A DNA stretch of 64,000 nt from Glandiceps talaboti. Its lineage: Eukaryota > Hemichordata > Enteropneusta > Spengelidae. Below are positions 22,665 through 53,745 of this stretch, piece by piece (the stretch's first letter is position 1; the number at the start of each line of letters is the position of its first letter). The stretch is taken from NCBI RefSeq assembly GCF_964340395.1, contig NC_135565.1, positions 12,311,742-12,375,741 of the forward strand. The letters run 5' to 3'. Below the pieces are notes generated by a model. It made no database searches. It was not told where the DNA came from and saw nothing but the letters and a program-made list of their open reading frames with translations. The position numbers and the translations under genes were made by a program.

Positions 22665-24860
22665 GTAAGTTTACAGGAATTTGGATCTTTCAAACATTTT
22701 TTTGACAAGTACACAATCAGAACAAATCATGTGCACAACTTCGGTAAAATTGACTGCCACTAGCCTTGGTCCCATCACCACCGTACCAACACCTCAGTAT
22801 TGGCATTTAGTGTTCACAATTGCCTTGTATGTAAACTTAATCCTGATAATTTTTCTCACAAATTGTCAAAACAAGAATGCTGAATAAGTAATCAACGTTA
22901 GTATTATTATATATGTTGTTGTTTTTTCTAATTATGCATAATTATTATATTATTTTCTTAATTATAATATCGCTCAAAAATTGTAATTAAAAGTTTCATT
23001 TCATTATAATCAACTGAACATTCAATTGCAAGAACATTCTGTCACATTCATAATTATACTAGTATGGTCGTAGGTAGGTAGAGTGGTATTTGGAACGTGT
23101 TCTTAGTCCAAAAGTTAGCTGACATCTCGTACACTATTCTAGTATTTACAGTACTATAGTTGTCTGAGCTAGCTGTCACACACCGCGGTAGTATATAAAA
23201 CAAGTGTCCACTCCTTAATTACATGAACTCAACACTAGGTGTGGTGAAGATTTACCAGTATTCAGGCTTTGTTCTCGTCTGCTGACGTCAAACTACCGCT
23301 GACGTCAAACTGTTACGAAGGTCGTTTGCGTTACAACAAAAGGGCAATATATGTAGTGTGTTCAATGACACGGAAAAAGGAAACGAAATATTTTACCCGA
23401 GTACAGTCGCTCATTTACTAGCTGCCAGGTCAACTTTCTGTAACACGTACAGTTGTTATCACTCCGAACGACTAACAAAACAGTAGTAAACAAGCATGTG
23501 CGAAGGAGGAAATAATATAAATACAAAAGAAATGTCCCCACAATATAACTAAAATGTAAGCTTAGACTAGCAAAACAAATTAAATAAATAAATACCAAAA
23601 TCCTCATCCATATATGACCACTTTTATGGCCCAGTACAGATTAGACATAAAATGTAGATGAGAAAGAAAGTCTGGTCATACTACAGTAAATGTTGGACCA
23701 GAACAAATAAATGACCCTGTTTAATCTCTATGATTTTGCTAAACAGGATAACACTAATGTGAGAAACCGGGGATTGCATCATGGGACATTTTTACAAAGT
23801 TGATGGAGGTGTATTCCTCCAATACATGATTCTGTCTGACCCAGATAGAAATCAGAAAACTTCTACTTTTATTGACTTGAAGTTATTGCAGAGTAAAACA
23901 ATATTATTGTTCTGGTTTCTTTGTAATAGATATTATCTGTGTAGACTATGCAGTATGTGTGGTGATGGTATCGAAGAAATATCACCGTGCTGGAATTCGC
24001 AGGACACTAAGTGCGGAGGGTGCATTGACCCCGAATACATGTATGATAAAGCCACCAAGTCATGCCAGCCAAAGTCAAAGATACAGGGATATACTGATGT
24101 ACCACCAAATACTCAAACAGGTATAGTTGTCTAGCCATAATTTGTACAAGGATTATTCTTAATTGGGTCGTTGGCTTTCATTTGATAAGAATATGTTTGG
24201 ATTAGGCTATAAATGAAGGTAGCTGTGGATTTTGTTACAACAAAAACTCGTACTTACATTCATGAGCAAGGTGATTAAGGGAAAAGGAAGGAAAAAAGTA
24301 CACAGAGAGAAAGAGGGAAGAGGGGAATGAGGGAGAGAGAGAGACTCTGATGTGATGTACACCCTGTTATTACTTGTGTATTCTCACTGGAGGAACACGA
24401 TCTAGCTTTACATGTTCCATGATACATTACATGATTTCCTCCAAATGTTATCTCATTCAATTGGATCCATTGTCTAAATCTGCAAACATTGTATTTTTCC
24501 TCATCAGATTACAAGCCTACACATGCGCAGGATGTGTTGCCTAAACCTGAAGAGGAAATTGATGGTGATAAAGACGCTATAGATATTAAAAATGGTGAAC
24601 AAAGTCTAGAATCTAAGTATGACCTGAACAAAGGCAATGAACAAATGGCTGTAGAAGGTAAGTAATCGATTTTAATACAAAATTCACTTGTCTGTTGTTA
24701 ATTAATTGGATATCAATTGAAGACAATCCACCATGACCCTAACGAATATCTTGTGTTTTAAAAGTACTCTCTGTTCCTTTTTGTGAGGTATCTTCACTGG
24801 CCTGGTTGAGAGGTAGCAGATCCGTGCACACACACACACACATGTACACACATGTACATG

Positions 24861-24935
<75 letters not shown>

Positions 24936-25220
24936 GACAGACAGACAGACAGGCACCTTCTATTATTCAAACTTAGAGGTCTTATGGCAGAGTTGACACA
25001 TTCAATAAAACTGTATTTATTGTCGTATTTTACAGATGCAGAAAACATTGGTGTTGGCAAACAGAAACAGAAAGAGATGGACCATATTAATACTCCACAC
25101 CTGGTAGTTGTAGTTGTCTCCTCAGTTTTGGTCGCAGTACTATTGGTAGCTATTGTGGTTGTGGTTTACGTATCAAGACGCCGGAAGACGCAGACAGCAA
25201 GAACGCCTACAAGTGTCTGA
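22456..25220 (+). CDS. TNF-receptor-like type I membrane protein (four exons, 244 aa)
   Basis: Cell-surface receptor candidate. Exons 22456-22664, 23930-24120, 24508-24657 and 25036-25220 join in frame with GT..AG borders. Residues 1-23 form a signal peptide. Cys37, 74, 77, 80, 90 and 98 follow the TNFR cysteine-rich-domain pattern (C..C-x2-C-x2-C-x9-C-x7-C, with DTKC before the sixth), and Cys101 and 115 begin a second, incomplete repeat. Residues about 121-203 are an acidic, cysteine-free stalk. Residues 206-228 are a Val/Leu-rich transmembrane helix. The cytoplasmic tail is only about 15 residues, starting SRRRK and ending TSV, which fits a class I PDZ ligand. There is no death domain and no obvious TRAF motif. 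It could therefore be a decoy or a co-receptor, or signal through a partner. No closer family match is recognised. Confidence 0.82.
22665..23929 (+). other. TNFR-like gene intron 1
   Basis: Non-coding. Two perfect TGACGTCA sites at 23283-23290 and 23300-23307. A decayed right end of the 17616 MITE family (AATAAATACC, then CCATATATGACCACTT) lies near 23580-23625. Confidence 0.5.
23930..24120 (+). CDS. TNFR-like gene exon 2: cysteine-rich domain
   Basis: Acceptor TTGTAATAG, donor ACAG|GTATAG, phase 2 to 1. Encodes YYLCRLCSMCGDGIEEISPC and then WNSQDTKCGGC, the core of the TNFR-type fold. Confidence 0.85.
24508..24657 (+). CDS. TNFR-like gene exon 3: acidic stalk
   Basis: Acceptor CTCATCAG, donor GAAG|GTAAGT, phase 1 to 1, 150 bp, so skipping it would keep the frame. 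Encodes a Glu/Asp/Lys-rich segment without cysteines. Confidence 0.75.
24826..24951. repeat. (CA)n with short (CAGA)n
   Basis: CA tracts interrupted by CATGTACA, then an AGAC tract. Lies in intron 3 of the TNFR-like gene. Confidence 0.95.
25036..25220 (+). CDS. TNFR-like gene exon 4: transmembrane helix and short tail
   Basis: Acceptor TTTTACAG, phase 1, stop TGA at 25218-25220. Encodes the transmembrane run HLVVVVVSSVLVAVLLVAIV, then the stop-transfer basic cluster SRRRK and the end ARTPTSV. Confidence 0.85.
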
Positions 25221-26300
25221 CTTTTAAACATTAATTGTGCTGTTAAAAGTTAACAGCACAGTTTATCAAATAAGGGTGTGTGTGCAAGTGCGTCTTGTGC
25301 GCTATAGACGTATACGCACCTCCACGTTGTTCGACGTGAACTGTCTGCATATGTGATACATGCAGTTGGAATCAACATTACAAGGTGTATTCGAAATACC
25401 AGCAGTGACGTCAGCTAAGTATGGAGCATATGAAAGATCATACGAGTTCCGTATGGTGACCGGGGGACAAATTGTTGCAAACTATGCCAAATCATAAGAG
25501 TAGTGTTGTAATATTTTGTAGTAGGTGAACTGGCTATGATGTTGTAAGATTATTGTGTGAATCTGTAAATCTGCCCAAGCCAGATCGACTGGAAACTGTA
25601 TGGTTGGCGCTGTTACTTTTGTAATATGTATGTTGTAGTTTGGGCGGGAAAGTAGAGTGTCGTTCACATGTCTTAGTAATATTGGTACGTTTGAGGTCAG
25701 ATAACGGACAGCAACTGCTTTGTCACTTTTTTTCAGTTGTATAGTTAGGAGGAATGTAAAAGAAAGAGTTGTTTGTCTTTTTTTATTTTGAAAATTTGAA
25801 ATGTGATTTATTTCATATTACGCTGTCATGGAACATACCAATAATGTATTATTTTCATATTTTTGTGTTTTGATATTTTACTGCAGGTCAGTCTTTGAAG
25901 ATTTTTGTATGATATTTATGTATAAACAATATGAGTTTTTTTACTTCATACAATTAACTGATGAAGTTGTTTTTTCTTCGAGTCACAGATTTGTAAAATT
26001 CACAAGACTGTAAAAAAGGAATACTATTAACTGCTACAGTTTTTCTGTACACTATTGCTGATTCTTAAAATGTGAATATCTGATTATGATACTCTGCCAG
26101 ATAATGCAAATAATGTAATTTTAAAAGTATTTATTTTTTGACTTTTTTATTAAATTTTAAATTTGATATAAAATGAAGTGCTGGCACATTATTGTATATA
26201 TATATATAGCATTTTGAGATTTGTTTAACTTTATAATACTACTGGCTGGTTCAGTCGAGGCTGCAATCCATGTTAAATTAAAAATAAATATATTCATTTT
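25221..26300 (+). other. Likely 3' UTR of the TNFR-like gene
   Basis: About 1 kb of non-repetitive, increasingly AT-rich DNA ends near an AATAAA at about 26283-26288. TGACGTCA at 25406-25413. The extent is inferred. Confidence 0.4.
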
Positions 26301-27510
26301 TATGTTACGTTTAATGTGAATTTATTTATGTTTTTCATGAAAGAAATCTGAGTATGTGTGGTTGTATAGGTGAGTAGAAGTATGAAAAGTAGACACTCGC
26401 ACTGCAGGGTGTCAACAATTTGTGAGCGAGTTCAGGCCATTCATATCAAGTAGTACCATTGCCACAAAAGTGTAAATAGAAAAACAAAAACTTGTGCAAG
26501 AATAGCATAGAAACGTTTACAGAACTTGCCCCCCCCCCCCAAAAAAAAAAAAAAAAAAAAAAAAACCTTCGAAAGTCCCACTATAGTTATCCAGGAGTAG
26601 GTGTACACATCAGTTCAAATCAGAACAACGCAATTCCTAACGATACTGGAATGGGTCACCAAGCTGGGTGACGAAATTTTCAAAGGACATGCGCACGCAA
26701 TGACTTAGTGACGTCAAGGGACTTCCCCATGCTCTAGAAGTTTCCTGTTATCGAGATATCTGATCTGTGGCTATTGTATCCACCCTGATAGTAAACATTA
26801 GCTGTTGTCATAATAAAACAACTACAAAGAGAGAACGAGTAGTCCGTACATTGTAGAACTGAACAATGGGTGATTGTTTTATTTTTGTTTTGTTATTCAA
26901 TTTTTACATGGTTGTTTTTCGGCTTTTTGAAATCAAAAGAAACAATTTCTTTGTTTTACAATTATAAGCGATTGTAATTTGGACATACTTTCAGTGTTTT
27001 TCCTACCCACGTTTTTGTCTCTAGTAATGAAACGGTATTGTAATGCAAACCGTCTTTTCGACCACCTAAAGCATGAACAGTTTCGCGAAAACCTGTAATA
27101 TATATAAATCTAATTTACAATATCAGGCCAGAGTAGGACTCGTGAGAATGAGTCATTCGGGTCCAGTCACACAATAAATCGATACGTACGTACATACATA
27201 CGTATGAATTTCAGTGATTTATCATCTCAGTCAGCTGAATAGTAGATCTACGCCCATTGACGTCAATAAGTAACGTCATTTCATGGTTGACATCGTGACC
27301 CTCACGACTCGATCCAAGTTGCACCCAACCTACTGTACTGGTATATTTGTTTTGTTATCACTGCGGTCCTCCGCTACACCATATTAAATGAGTAGACATG
27401 TAAGATACGTCGTATCGAGCTGCTGTTTCTTGACAATTGGATAATATATAGCACGGCGACGCGGCATTTTATAAGTTTACAGACTATGCTGCTATTATAT
27501 AGCAGTCGTT
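26301..27510. other. Intergenic
   Basis: No gene. A C12/A25 homopolymer pair is at 26529-26565. TGACGTCA sites at 26709-26716 and 27258-27265. Confidence 0.45.
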
Positions 27511-27515
27511 ATGTA

Positions 27516-27548
<33 letters not shown>

Positions 27549-27673
27549 ATGTATGTATGTATGTATGTATGTATGTATGTATGTATGTATGTATGTATAT
27601 TTATGAGTGTATGTGTGTGTTTTTATTTGTTTGTTTGTTTGTTTGTTTGTTTGTTTGTTTGTTTGTTTGTGTG

Positions 27674-27722
<49 letters not shown>
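27511..27722. repeat. Compound microsatellite (TG)n(TATG)n(TTTG)n(TG)n
   Basis: Four adjoining simple-repeat blocks. Open frames through it are artefacts. Confidence 0.97.
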
Positions 27723-27724
<2 letters not shown>

Positions 27725-28172
27725 TTCATTTCTTACTGTTGACCCGTCATTCTCATACAACCAAAATCTACTCCCGTCTATATCTGCATATACGACAAGT
27801 TCCATATAGTCTCGATATTTAAAAATAAGTAAAACCAGACACTTTTAAAGCCATGTATACCTAACATATTAAAGAAAAATACCAAAGTTGTTTCTTAAAA
27901 TTGTGTTTTACTGGCTAATATACCTGTGGGAGTGAAGTTAATAAAATTAATCCCCAAGAGAGCAAGAAAACTTCAAAGTTGAAACCCCAAATCATAGACC
28001 CTCACCAAATATGTTCAAATGAACGATGGCGAGCTAAATAGTTCAACCCAGGTGGTTAATTCTAAGGGAATATTATCAGCTCTGAAAAAGAGTCACCCTG
28101 AACATGAACAGCACCACCAAGGCCAACTGGGCGTGTGTAAATCCTGAGTCTTGAGGTACAATGAACATTTGA

Positions 28173-28173
<1 letters not shown>
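27723..28173. other. Intergenic, nothing recognised
   Basis: No supportable gene or element. Confidence 0.4.

Positions 28174-28226
<53 letters not shown>
28174..28226. repeat. (TTG)n trinucleotide repeat
   Basis: About 17-18 perfect units in non-coding DNA. Confidence 0.97.
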
Positions 28227-28990
<764 letters not shown>

Positions 28991-30797
28991 CACACGGAGT
29001 GACAGAGATTAAGACAGTGGTAGCCATATACTAGTGGTATGATACAATGCCAAAACACATTTGAGATTGAAAAGGGCCAAGAGGAGGAATTGACAATGAC
29101 AGGTCTGAAAAAACATATGCACAGTTTATGACGTCATGGTTAGAGATGGATTACCATTGCTTACCGTTAGTTATCATTGTTATCATTATTGCTCAGGTTA
29201 ACATCTACATGTACCAAATACCTTATGTCACCGCAATTAAAAAAAACCCCAAATATTATTTATGTTAGCTGAAACAAGTACTTATAGATCAATTATGGAA
29301 ATTAATCACTGCTGCACGAAAGATCATTGAATGTGCTGGGACACGTACACGTACAGGTAAGGTATTAACCCAAACAATAGGCGTAATGTTTTGACGTTAA
29401 TCTCGTAGAGGGCGCACTGATGAGTAAGTCAGCTCCGGATCAATTCCACATAGTTCGTTCCATAGAAATTCACTCTCACACATATCACCGTTAAGTAACA
29501 CACAAATGCAATATAAAGTTTCTCGTAAATTTTATAATTCCAACTCGACTCCATATTTCAATATTAGGTATTTTATTATCATACAGAATCTGGTATTTGA
29601 TAAAGTAACAATTATATAAAAATGTCTCTAGAAATATCCAAACATACACACACGTCCAGTTTGTAAGGCAGTAATCAATACACTCATTTGTTAACCTTGA
29701 TTGTCAATCGTGGTCACTTAACTTTATCTAAGGAAAACAATGTTACAAAAAACTACACGTAACTTTGTGACGTTAACTTTTAAAGACCCTTTGAACGATG
29801 TAGTTCTGCTACATGCATATTAATAACAATTGAACACTGAACGATAATTTTCTTCCCATTTCACACAATTCATGTAAATTTTCTGAGGCACTCATTTGAT
29901 GATTTAAAATATGTTACCAAATTCAAAAAAAGAACGAATTGGCAAGCTATAGAATCACCACGGAACTAGTAAAACTATCGAATGACATTTTACAATTACG
30001 ATCTGTCCTAACTATGCGTTAGAACTTGAAACATCAATAACACATGTACAATGGTTTAACACTATCGTCGCTGGTGGCGCTGTGAGGAGCTCGGGTTGCA
30101 CGAGCGCCCCCAACGGCCAGGACTCAAGTTGCAGTTTCCGATAGTGATAGTTTTCCAAGTGTAGTGATATATAAAATAATGGCAATGTCACCTGAATAAA
30201 ACAATTTTAATGATCACTTAAATTTGATTGCACAAAATATTGCTTCATAAAAATGTGTTTAGAAGTTCAATACACCAGTAAAAATCCCTGACATTAATAA
30301 CATTCGGATATCTAAAAGAATAACAAGTGAGAAAAAAACCTTACATTCAACCATTTGCTTCCTTGTAAAATGTACAATTTAGCAAACTCAACATTTATAA
30401 ATCTATTTCTTTAAAAAAAAAGTGACATTTTTTCAACAAACTTTAATTTAATGCTTTTTCCTATAGGTACTTAAAGAGTTGGGAATATCTAGTCATGGTT
30501 ACCACGACTCGTCGTTGGGGGCGCTCGCTAGCAACGAGTTTGGGTAACCGAGACTAGGAAAATATGTGGAATTTTGAAAGCCACTATCGTTGATACTCGC
30601 TAACACAGCGACATATACTCGCTAACACAGCGACATGGTTTTGTAAAGTTGTGCAAAATGGTGCATTAGAAACTCAATGATGTCACTAACTGTTGCCTAG
30701 TCTTTGACCAATAGTATATGACATGTAAGTACACACTACAAGTACTAGTATGTGATTTAACATACCCTGTCTGCATTATTAAGGGTAGTCACTATTG
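28991..30797. other. Intergenic with GC-rich islands
   Basis: No gene. 30061-30130 and 30480-30565 contain similar GC-rich segments in inverted orientation (GCGCCCCCAACG on one side, CGTTGGGGGCGCT on the other). They may be the ends of a roughly 500-bp element. TGACGTCA at 29129-29136. Confidence 0.4.
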
Positions 30798-31236
30798 GGG
30801 TGACCCTGTTATTTTATGTTTCTCATTACTTTTTCATGGCAACTATGTGTCGGTCGGTCGATTTAAAAAAGTGAAAAAAATAAATCATCTTCTTCATGTT
30901 TCTCTGCCTCTCCTTTCTATTTCTGCCCTTCTGTCTTTTTTTATTGGAATCCTAGCAACAAGCCCTTTCTCAGCATCTCTACACAATTGGCATGTTCTCA
31001 GCCGCCTACTTGAATAATTTTAATCCTGAAAGAAATGCTCTGTTCGTAGACAAGTGTCGTCGCCACTGCCATGACTGTAGATGACATCGACAGTCCAGAT
31101 ACCCGATTATTTTTGCCAGAGAGGGCGCTGTTCCGCAAAATGTTAGGCGATGGTGAAAATAAATGTCTTTTTTTATGTCGGAGATGAAAATTTTGGTCAG
31201 TCGGGTAATGAGAAACAGAAAAAATCAGGTCACCCT
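30798..31236. mobile_element. MITE-like element with inverted ends, about 440 bp
   Basis: Left end GGGTGACCCTGTTATTTTAT followed by GTTTCTCATTAC. The right end on the other strand reads GGGTGACCTGATTTTTTCTG followed by TTTCTCATTAC. No target duplication found, and the 99-residue frame inside (from 30718) has no motif. Confidence 0.5.
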
Positions 31237-32068
31237 TATGTGGGTGTCACCAACATAGTAAATTCAATATGACATAGATTTACCCCTGAGTCTCATAATT
31301 TCTTTCCTTATTTGCTCACATAATAACGTCATCATAGGTAAATTGAAATGGCAGATCATAATCCACAAGACACAAGCCGAGTTTACATGTTTTGGGGTGA
31401 ATTTTCTACTGCATATTCAAAAGATACATATAGTATTCTACTTACTGAAGCATACTTAGCCAATACTTTCAAGTTGCAATTCACTCAACTCAAACCTGGT
31501 ATTAAGATATAACTTATAAACAATCCGATGACGTAATGTTTTTGTACACATATAGAAATGTCGCTGTAATCCGTACAATGCAATAAACTGTTCTAACAAC
31601 AGCAGACGATAATTGTAAGGTCGTAGAGGGCGTGTATCTGTGTTGATAACATTATACCAGAATACTAATTATGGAGATTTTATGCAAGAATTTTCAAAAG
31701 AGTAAAAAAGTTTATAAACTCAGCTTGTGCCACTTTTAATTGGCGATGTTGCAATACCAAAAATTTAATCTTAACATAGAAATATATTTTACCCTTTTAC
31801 TCAAATATTTTGAATGTTATCAAACTTATTGATGAGTGGGTGTAACAGTATAAGTACAACATTACAACTGGGATCTCTATATGATGGTTAAGCTTTATCT
31901 ATGTCATTATCAAATATTTGGTTACTTTCCCTGTTCTAGCATAGAGGGCGCCATAGGAGTAGGGATTTAATCATATGGGATGATTAGTACTATTAATATG
32001 GGGAAAAAAAGGGAAACAATGTCTGGGATGACTTTAATAATATCATCTCTACTACTGCTAGTTTGGTA
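31237..32068. other. Region downstream of the basigin-like gene, possible 3' UTR on minus strand
   Basis: No coding region. Contains TAGAGGGCG motifs at 31624 and 31942. A polyadenylation site for the minus-strand gene was not pinned down. Confidence 0.35.
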
Positions 32069-49946
<17,878 letters not shown>

Positions 49947-52900
49947 GCTTGGCTAATTTAGTGTGAGAAAGACGGAGAAGGAAAGGTAAATTTAGTAAAT
50001 ATCACACAGCTGATTGTACGACGATATGTACCCGTGTGTTTAGCTGATGGCAAATGTTTAATAAGTCATATCAGTAGACGTGACCTTTCACCTCGAATAT
50101 TTCATCAGGCCCTAGCTGACTAAACACTGTGTGTCAATTATGCAACCTCTTTCATAGTTTACCACTACAGAGTGGCATGCATTTCTGTCAGCAAACGCCA
50201 GACACATTTACTTCACATAATAATCTGAGTAATTTTTCGTGTAAAGTATGGATTATTAGGGGTCAACGAAAGTAAACAAGATGACCTTTTTTAGGTTTTA
50301 CGTAATATTTCTTTAGAGTGGTCTCCATTCTCTAGCTTGGCCCAGAGCTGAGACAATGTCGCGAAATTGTATTTGTTCTGTATCAGCCAATCACAGCGTA
50401 CAACGTTGCTTACGTCACATACATGTTATTGTCTATGATAATCACGAGTGAAGGATTTGAAAGTCTGTGGTCTGCATGAAGGGGTCCCCCCCCGGGGGGG
50501 GTGTATTCAATCTTTATTACGCTATACACACTACCAGAGAGGGTGGTATGGTACACATTTTTGGACCAAAATGAAATATAAAAGGTTCAAATTGATAAAA
50601 AGTATACAATCAACTTGCTACATGGATGGAGCTATTAGACTGGAGAGTCAGCACATCAGCTTATCAGTGTTTAAAAAAAAAAAAAAAAAAAGCCAGAGCG
50701 GTTTTTTCCCGTCTGACGCAACGAAAAACAATAAAAGTGAAAATGTCGGAAATTCAAAATCAACCTGAAATAATTTACACCACGGTGTAATTTCCGACAT
50801 TTTCAATTTGTTTCTTTGGTTTTGTATTTTCCACATTTTCAGTTTTGGACTTTGACAATAAACTGAAAAAATCACAGGTGAAAAAGTCGGAAATTAAAAA
50901 TCACCCACCGTAAAAAATCACCCAATGGCATTATTAACAAGCCACCGTATATATAGTCCAATATCCAAGGTAACCAATCACCAACAATCACGGTCAAGAC
51001 GACGTACGTCACAGTGAAATTATGACGTAGAGGGCACTATTTAATAAAGTTTTTAACGAGCAAGGATTCATCGTCACAGTAGTTTCGTTTCCTATGAATA
51101 TGTAATATTTACTATCAGCCTTATTAGGTAATATTATCATACCCTCTCCCCCCCCCCCGGTTACTCCCATAGAGATGAACGGTGATATGCGCAGAAATGT
51201 AGTATTTTTGACGCCAATGTACAGAGTGCATAAAATATGCAGTCTGAAACCCTCGACCCTCGAGCAATAGCAAAATCACCTTGAAAACATCAAACAAATC
51301 GCCCCCCACAGGGCCTCTAGCATTGCGTTTGTATCAGGAAGGTGGTTACGGTCTGGTCTGCATGTTCCGAAGTACAGTAATAACCTGTATAGCGCCACCA
51401 ACGGCTGTTGTGCAATCCTCATGGGTCTGCAGTGTTTATTATGTAAATATCATGGCATGGGTCCTTTTTTGCCATAACAAAACTTCCTTGCATCACAGGG
51501 AAAAGGACAAATAATCAATTTTGTTCTCGCGATTTTCCGGATTTCTAATATTATTTTCTGTATATTTCAAATAAAGTTTTAAATACTTTCCTCTCACTGT
51601 TTTTTTCCGTATTTCCTACCTGATATCAATGTCTTATCGGAGTTTATCAGCTTTGCATTAATTAGTAGCTTGCTAATTCAAGAAACGTGTTACCTCCGAT
51701 CCATTAGTCGGATCAGTGGTGTTTACACTCACGGCATAATTCGTTAATGTGGTCAAATAACTAGTGAGTTTGTTCTTTAACAAGGATTACAATGCTACCC
51801 TTTGATATTGAAGGTAAAACAGAACTGTTTGAAATGACAGACACAGTCTCAAAGCTATATTTCTAAAATATACTGTTAGAGGGCGCTCTATTAGTCTCCA
51901 TGGTGATTAGTTTTTGTCCCCTAGTACTGCTATCCAACCGATGCCAATGTTGTCATGTCTTCCTACTTATATTCAATTAGTACTTGTTTGACGTTCTGGA
52001 CCATTGGACAATAATTAATCAATATCACGTGATATCACTTTGATTTCTGACTCTTCAACTTTTAATATACTATCGAGCATGCGCATTGACATTTGAAATG
52101 ATCGGTGACAGTGATCATTTCTGATACTGTTTTCAGCATTTCAATGGTATCTTATGAAACACAAATACAGAGTGATGACAAAACTCCATGACACTCTTTA
52201 GATTTGTTTCTGGTTTGCGACTCGGGAAAAAAAAACCTGCAGAAATTGGTTAATATAGCCATAAATTTCTTTTGTAAAATGTGATCAATCGATGGGTTTA
52301 TATATGAACACATTTATGAAATCCTAATATTGCTGTTGTTAATATGTGTACACAATATCAAATGTCTCAAATAACATCCGAATTCAACTGAAAATATTTC
52401 ATAATCTCTAAAACCTTAATGTGTAATCAGGTGAGGAGATAATTCAATAGGTCAATTATTATGGCTCATGGTCATATTATACATATATACATAATTCATC
52501 AAAATCACAGTTCGTTATGTATGGTGCGAATCTGTACAGGTGGCAACTGGTCTATGGGTGGGTGGGTGGAGATTGAAACGTATTTTGTGCCATGTGACGG
52601 CTTACATTTTATATATCTACTTTGTACAAGAACGTAGGATATTCCTTGACTTGTTACTCCATCAATACTGACAAGATGTGTACATTTCAGATCCCCGAGT
52701 TAATATTCATAAAGCTGAAGAAAAAACGGGGAAGTGGTGTCTGGTTTTGACCAGCGACGACCTTCTAGTTAAACAGACACCTTCCCAACAATACCAAACG
52801 TTCTGATTGGGATATCTCCGTAGAGGAAGGTTACATAACGGTTCTAGTTAGTAAAATGGTAAGATTTAGATTATTAAAACGATTTGGTTGTAATCTCAAC

Positions 52901-53069
52901 CAATCTGTCAATATTCAACCAAACTGTCCCAACTCAATGCATGACAGTCTATAAGTTGCTTGCATGTCAAGAAATGTTTATATTCTGCTGAGCTCACGCA
53001 CTCCGCGGGCCTCCCGTTTTGTCAATTTTACGGGTCTTAAAATCGTTCAGAACACGGAAAACCGTCACG
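49947..53069. other. Intergenic region between the divergent basigin-like gene and the secreted-protein cluster
   Basis: No gene. Inverted pair GAAAATGTCGGAAATT (about 50739) and AATTTCCGACATTTTC (about 50789), with TTACACCACGGTGTAA inside, and a third GTCGGAAATT near 50889. A C8G8 palindrome is at about 50486-50501 and an A18 run at about 50672-50689. Confidence 0.45.
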
Positions 53070-53745
53070 ATGCAGCACTGCCAATTGACGAGGCTACTCT
53101 GTTATGCGTTCATCGCGGTTCAGATTCTAGCGAGCTTCCCAGTTATTGAAGGACTCGACGTAGACGACATCCAAGACCTACGAGCCAAACATTTCCTTAA
53201 ATCAAACGAACAGAATATGAAGACTATATTCAGTAACTTTGGAGACTTGCTTCAGAAGCACTTCTACAAGGAGATATATAGAAAGGCTCAGCTTGCAAGC
53301 ATCGCGTATAACATCACGGAGGAGACAGCGTCAAGAAACAGCAAACGTGAAAACGTCATCACAGAAAACCAATTTTGTCCTCCGTTACCTATAATTGGGC
53401 TGGAAATCTGCATAATCAAGACCGATACCCAAATCTGTTTGTCGATTGATTTGCCAGGACCGGGTGAACCGACAGAAATGTGTGTAGACATCAACAAAGA
53501 CTGTCCGTTTGACTTACTATCTTTACTTCTCCCACTCCTACCGACTTCGTCGCCGCCACCAACCTCAGATGATCTTCAACATAGAGAGAGTTTGGGTGAC
53601 GAGACTCCTACAACTGAAAATATTATATGGACAACGGAAGCACCTACTTCTACCATCGGTAATATCTCCATCGAGTGCTTTCTCACCGAATTACAATTTG
53701 TGCTCGATTTGGCATGTTCTCCATTGGAACTATACGCATTTCAAA
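53070..53745 (+). CDS. Secreted protein of unknown family, paralogue 1, first exon
   Basis: Function not recognised. The exon encodes 225 residues plus one base and ends TTTCAAA|GTAAGT. Residues 1-28 form a signal peptide. About 29-80 is a charged helical region with HFLKSNEQ. A dibasic KRE follows. Cys103, 114, 123, 138 and 145 form a cysteine module containing PGPGEPTEMCVD. A Pro/Ser-rich linker leads to TIGNISIECFLTELQF and Cys216. Sequons at Asn81 and Asn198. An earlier in-frame ATG at 53019 exists. I chose 53070 because paralogue 2 starts at the matching place with the same GTCACG-ATG-CAGC context and the signal peptide then begins correctly. Further exons must follow but were not located. 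Confidence 0.75.

Noticed and set aside
53019-53069. Upstream start for secreted paralogue 1
   Set aside because: It would place 17 polar residues before the signal peptide. The paralogue at 57386 starts at the position matching 53070.
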